Shown here piece after piece: positions 60,538 to 64,000 of a DNA stretch of 64,000 bases. The notes beneath the pieces were generated by a model. That model did no database searches, was not told the DNA's origin, and saw only the letters and a list, made by a program, of their open reading frames with translations. The translations under genes were made by a program, and so were the position numbers. How positions within the stretch are numbered: the stretch's first letter is position 1; each line of letters starts with the position of its first letter. Origin of the DNA: Vombatus ursinus. Lineage: Eukaryota; Chordata; Mammalia; Diprotodontia; Vombatidae. The stretch lies in contig NW_020944355.1 of the NCBI RefSeq assembly GCF_900497805.2, forward strand, positions 2,876,305 to 2,940,304. Reading direction: 5' to 3'.

Positions 60538-61602
60538 GGCTGCTGCTCACTGATTCATTTAACAAGCAACTCAATGCTTAGTAATGTCAGGGCTCTGACG
60601 CTATCAAAAACCCTGATCTGGTTACTGTATGGTTTAATCCAATTCACTGTAGAGGTGTTAATTAATAACATCAATAGATATGGACTTCATTTCTATTTAA
60701 TGGGACAACTCTAAAAATCTGATGTTAGGAATAAATTCCATTCTATGTAAAAACTTACATGTACCTATCCCCATCTTTCAAATTTCTTCAGAGATGAAGT
60801 AAGACTTACATATTATCCAAGAAAAGTTCATCAACCCTAATATCCCACTTCCCTTCTACTTTTTTCCTTGGTCTTCCCATTTTCTCTCCTCCTCCCTCCA
60901 ATTTGTCGTCTTCTCTCTTTTTACCCTTTCGTAAGTATTCAATATAGAAGATGTCTTCATGTGGGTAGTATTACTTTATAATAATTAAATATACTGAAAA
61001 CAGCATGCATATATTCTATCATCACTAGTTTAAGCAGTCTCTCTAGCCAAAAAGGCAATCCTGAAGATTGACTGAAAGCTACAACTCAATAAAAAGACCT
61101 TGTTTCTTTGGAACAAAACTAACTGTGGGTTATTAAACATTCAGTAAGTAAAAGAAATGGAAAAAATATGATTTCACTCCTTATTCCTGTTAAAAGTATG
61201 ATCCAATACTTATAATAAGTACAGCAATGGTAAAATAAACTAAGGTACTCTTCAATGCTTCTTTCTATCTGGATTATCTATATTCATTCCTTATCCTGCC
61301 TCACTAATTTCTTTTACTGTTGGCATCAACTTTCAATTCATTTTCACTTCTTCCAATGACTCAGATGGATCCTACCTACATCACTTTAGGAATTGTGAAA
61401 ATCTTAAATAGTTAACAATTAGGAAGAAATATTTAATTTAGTAGTTATCAAACAATAAAGATCCCAAATGAAAAAAAATTATCACCATAAGCTGAAGATG
61501 TTATAAAACAGTTCTAGTCTTTGCTACTGAGTTTCTGCCCCCATTTCAGTCATAGTTCAGTTATTCTGACACTAATAACCCTGTGTAGCATCCATAACCT
61601 TA

Positions 61603-62001
<399 letters not shown>

Positions 62002-62444
62002 CTATACTTACTAAATTAAATATTATATTTTCTCTCTAGGATATTAATAATTCAATTCAAGTAATGCTAATTTGTGGGGGGTAATGTTTCCAAAGTTCAT
62101 GCATGTTAATATGATCCCTATGTTTTCTTATTAGCATTACAGACCACATTTAAAAACTATTACTTTCACTGTATTTGCAAAATGACATTCAGTTTATTTT
62201 TTTATTAAATAACCCTTCAAAATAATAAAAAGTAAGTTTCATATTATGTAATATATATATATACTAAGAATTAAGTATTTTGTAAAATGGTTTGGACTTG
62301 TTCAAGCAATTGGATAGAATACAGTACTAATTAGGACAAGGTCATGAATGCAACCCCCAAATGGGCCAATTAACTTTGCACAAATAGAATCTGTTTCATA
62401 GCCCCGGTAACCCACTTGTCTAATAATTACTGTAATAATACTAA

Positions 62445-62705
62445 TGAATGTTTTAAATTTACATAATGATCTATATTTATCAAAGGGTTTCCACCTTCAT
62501 TATCTAATTTGATCCTCACAGGCTTATAAGGCAGGCTGAGCAGATAATATTATGCCCATTTTTACAAATGAGAAAACTGAGGCTAAGAGAGTGGAAGTGA
62601 CTTGTTCCTGCTCATATGGCTAGTTAAATGCAGAGCCCAGAAAACAGTCACAATCTCTAGGCTCACAATCCAGTACACCTTGCACTATGACGTGCTACCT
62701 CCCTA
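62445..62705 (-). mobile_element. Marsupial MIR, minus strand, nearly full length
   Basis: 'tttatcaaagggtttccacc', 'ttatctaatttgatcctcac', 'tttttacaaatgagaaaact', 'gaggctaagagagtggaagt', 'ctatgacgtgctacctccct'. Confidence 0.85.
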
Positions 62706-62995
62706 CAAATGCATGTTATCAGTGAAAAGAGGAACAGGAATGAGAGTAGCAATGAAAAACCAACCCAAAGAGAGTACATTGTCTACAAGTGGGTGTCAAC
62801 ATCCTCAACAATGAGCTGTACATGTGGAGGGCCTATTTTGCACCATCCTATCTTCTTTCTGATGACTAATCAATCAATGCTCATTTATGTGAAACACCAG
62901 TGATCTGAAAATCACTCACTTCCCCAAATAATGCATAATCATTCATTTTCCAAAAGCTCACATTCAAAATAATTCTAAGACTCCCCACTCCAACC

Positions 62996-63015
62996 CCACC
63001 ACCACCACCACCACG
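62996..63015. repeat. (CCA)n microsatellite
   Basis: Seven CCA/CAC units. Confidence 0.9.
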
Positions 63016-63129
63016 CACATAAAGCTGCAAGTATTATTCTGATACAACCAGTTTAAAGTGTGAGCCTGTTTACAAATCAACTTTAAAATGATGTTTGAAG
63101 AATGCCAAGTAGGGCAGTCTGGCTGATTA

Positions 63130-63445
63130 TATGATTCATGAAAGGGAGCAAGGTGTAAAGAGAGAGGAAAAGTAGGAAAGTGTCAAGTTGAGAAGAAATT
63201 TAAATGCCAAACAGAGGATGGCATATTTCACATTAGAAGCACTAGGTATCCAACTGAGTCCGCTGAGTAGCAGGATGATGGGTTGAGAAGTGTACTTTCA
63301 AAAAATCATTTTGGCAGTTGTGTGGAGGAGGATTTGCAGTGAAGAAAGACTTAAGACAGAGAGGTCAATCAAAAGGTTATTACGATAGTCCAAGTGGGAG
63401 ATGATGGGAGTCCAAACTATGGGAAGGAACTGAGTAGAAAGAAGA
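63130..63445 (-). mobile_element. L2 internal segment, minus strand
   Basis: 'aaatgccaaacagaggatgg', 'aaaatcattttggcagttgt', 'ttattacgatagtccaagtg'. The same region of L2 as 4,190-4,350. Confidence 0.8.
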
Positions 63446-63489
63446 GAACTTGACATTATGGTAGTAGGGAATAAAATAAGTTCCCGTCA

Positions 63490-63650
63490 AGCAACTGGAT
63501 AGATAAAGCATTTATGAGGTCCTTATTATGTGCCAGGTACTGGGGATAAAAAAAAAAATACAATCAATATAGTCCTTGCCCTCAGGGAGTTTACATTCTA
63601 CTGGGTGAAAACAATGCAGAAAGGGGCATGGCATGGAAGAGTGGGAAGTG
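63490..63650 (-). mobile_element. L2 3' end, minus strand, separate copy
   Basis: 'ccttattatgtgccaggtac', 'tggggataaaaaaaaaaata', 'ccttgccctcagggagttta', 'cattctactggg'. It lies after, not before, the internal L2 segment, so it is a second insertion. Confidence 0.85.
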
Positions 63651-64000
63651 AGAAGGAGGCTTGGCTGTAGACAGGACAAGGCAAAACCTAAAACACCCAA
63701 GACTGCAGTTCTGATTATTGGGAGGAGGGGATGCAAACTTTTTCAATGCAAGGAATATCTATCCACAAAGGAAAATCAGAGATTATTCAAGTATTACGCT
63801 AATTAATTTCTTTACAACACCAACACCAAAAATGCACATGAAGTTCATGAAAATCATTCAAATTTTCACCACTTATTTCATAAAGTAAAGTTTCAGGGAT
63901 TAACAAAAGGCATTGTAGAGAACACAAGTAGGGATAAAATTCAGTCTCTACCCTTAAGTTCATAAGTAAATCTCCAGGGTAGAATGTGATCCATGTCATA

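Noticed and set aside
63799-63999. Minus-strand frame upstream of the FH1 exon as the preceding DIAPH2 exon
   Set aside because: The expected upstream sequence is coiled-coil (Glu/Lys/Leu heptads); this frame is Cys/Phe/Tyr-rich and has no such pattern.

Overview
The window is vertebrate nuclear DNA from a marsupial. It is AT-rich, intron-like and dense in interspersed repeats. The repeat set is diagnostic: CORE-SINEs of the MIR/THER1 and Mar1 types, tRNA-derived SINEs of the WSINE type with a 'ggcagctaggtggtgcagtgg' style head, long L2 LINEs, CR1/L3 LINEs and marsupial L1s, some with an ORF1-plus-3'UTR (HAL1-like) layout. The WSINE-type copies look more like Australian marsupials than the opossum Monodelphis; that is an inference from memory of the families, not a search.

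Only one host gene can be supported, on the minus strand. Two consecutive coding exons are visible. The exon at 61,639-61,953 encodes the proline-rich FH1 region and the start of the FH2 lasso. The exon at 59,671-59,785 encodes the next 38 residues of FH2. Splice sites, phases and sequence fit the diaphanous formin DIAPH2 (mDia3) better than DIAPH1 or DIAPH3. The window therefore holds the 3' part of the intron before the FH1 exon (61,954-64,000), one complete 1,853-bp intron (59,786-61,638), and at least 59.7 kb of the following intron (1-59,670). No other exon of DIAPH2 and no second gene was found. The long open frames elsewhere are chance frames, simple repeats or LINE fragments.

Layout on the + strand. 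1-2 kb: L1 pieces. 2-3 kb: SINEs. 3.3-5.0 kb: minus-strand L2. 5.2-6.5 kb: HAL1-like element, minus strand. 7-8 kb: SINEs. 10.4-14.2 kb: two L1 fragments, the second carrying a small nested insertion with a 15-bp target-site duplication. 16.3-16.9 kb: L1 3' end. 17.6-18.5 kb: GAT microsatellite, SINE and CR1. 19.3 kb: 39-bp tandem repeat. 20.4-20.75 kb: GGAA/GAAA/GA tract. 22-25.5 kb: L2 ends and a decayed L1. 25.5-28.8 kb: repeat-poor. 29-33 kb: SINEs. 34.4-36.4 kb: L2 nested within CR1. 37.7-40.4 kb: repeat-poor. 40.7-44.1 kb: HAL1-like element inside an older L1. 44.6-45.8 kb: SINEs and L2. 48-55 kb: scattered SINE/L2, a GA tract with a 10-N assembly gap, and an L2 split by a Mar1 SINE. 57.2-58.4 kb: L1. 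59.7-62 kb: the exons. 62.4-63.7 kb: SINE and L2.

No new biological system is visible. The most useful points are the exon structure, a G-rich run just inside the donor of the FH1 exon, the near-pure proline-codon microsatellite in FH1, the strong antisense bias of L1 copies relative to the gene, and several clean nested-insertion histories. All repeat names rest on recognition of family sequence by eye; boundaries are approximate to about 10-50 bp.
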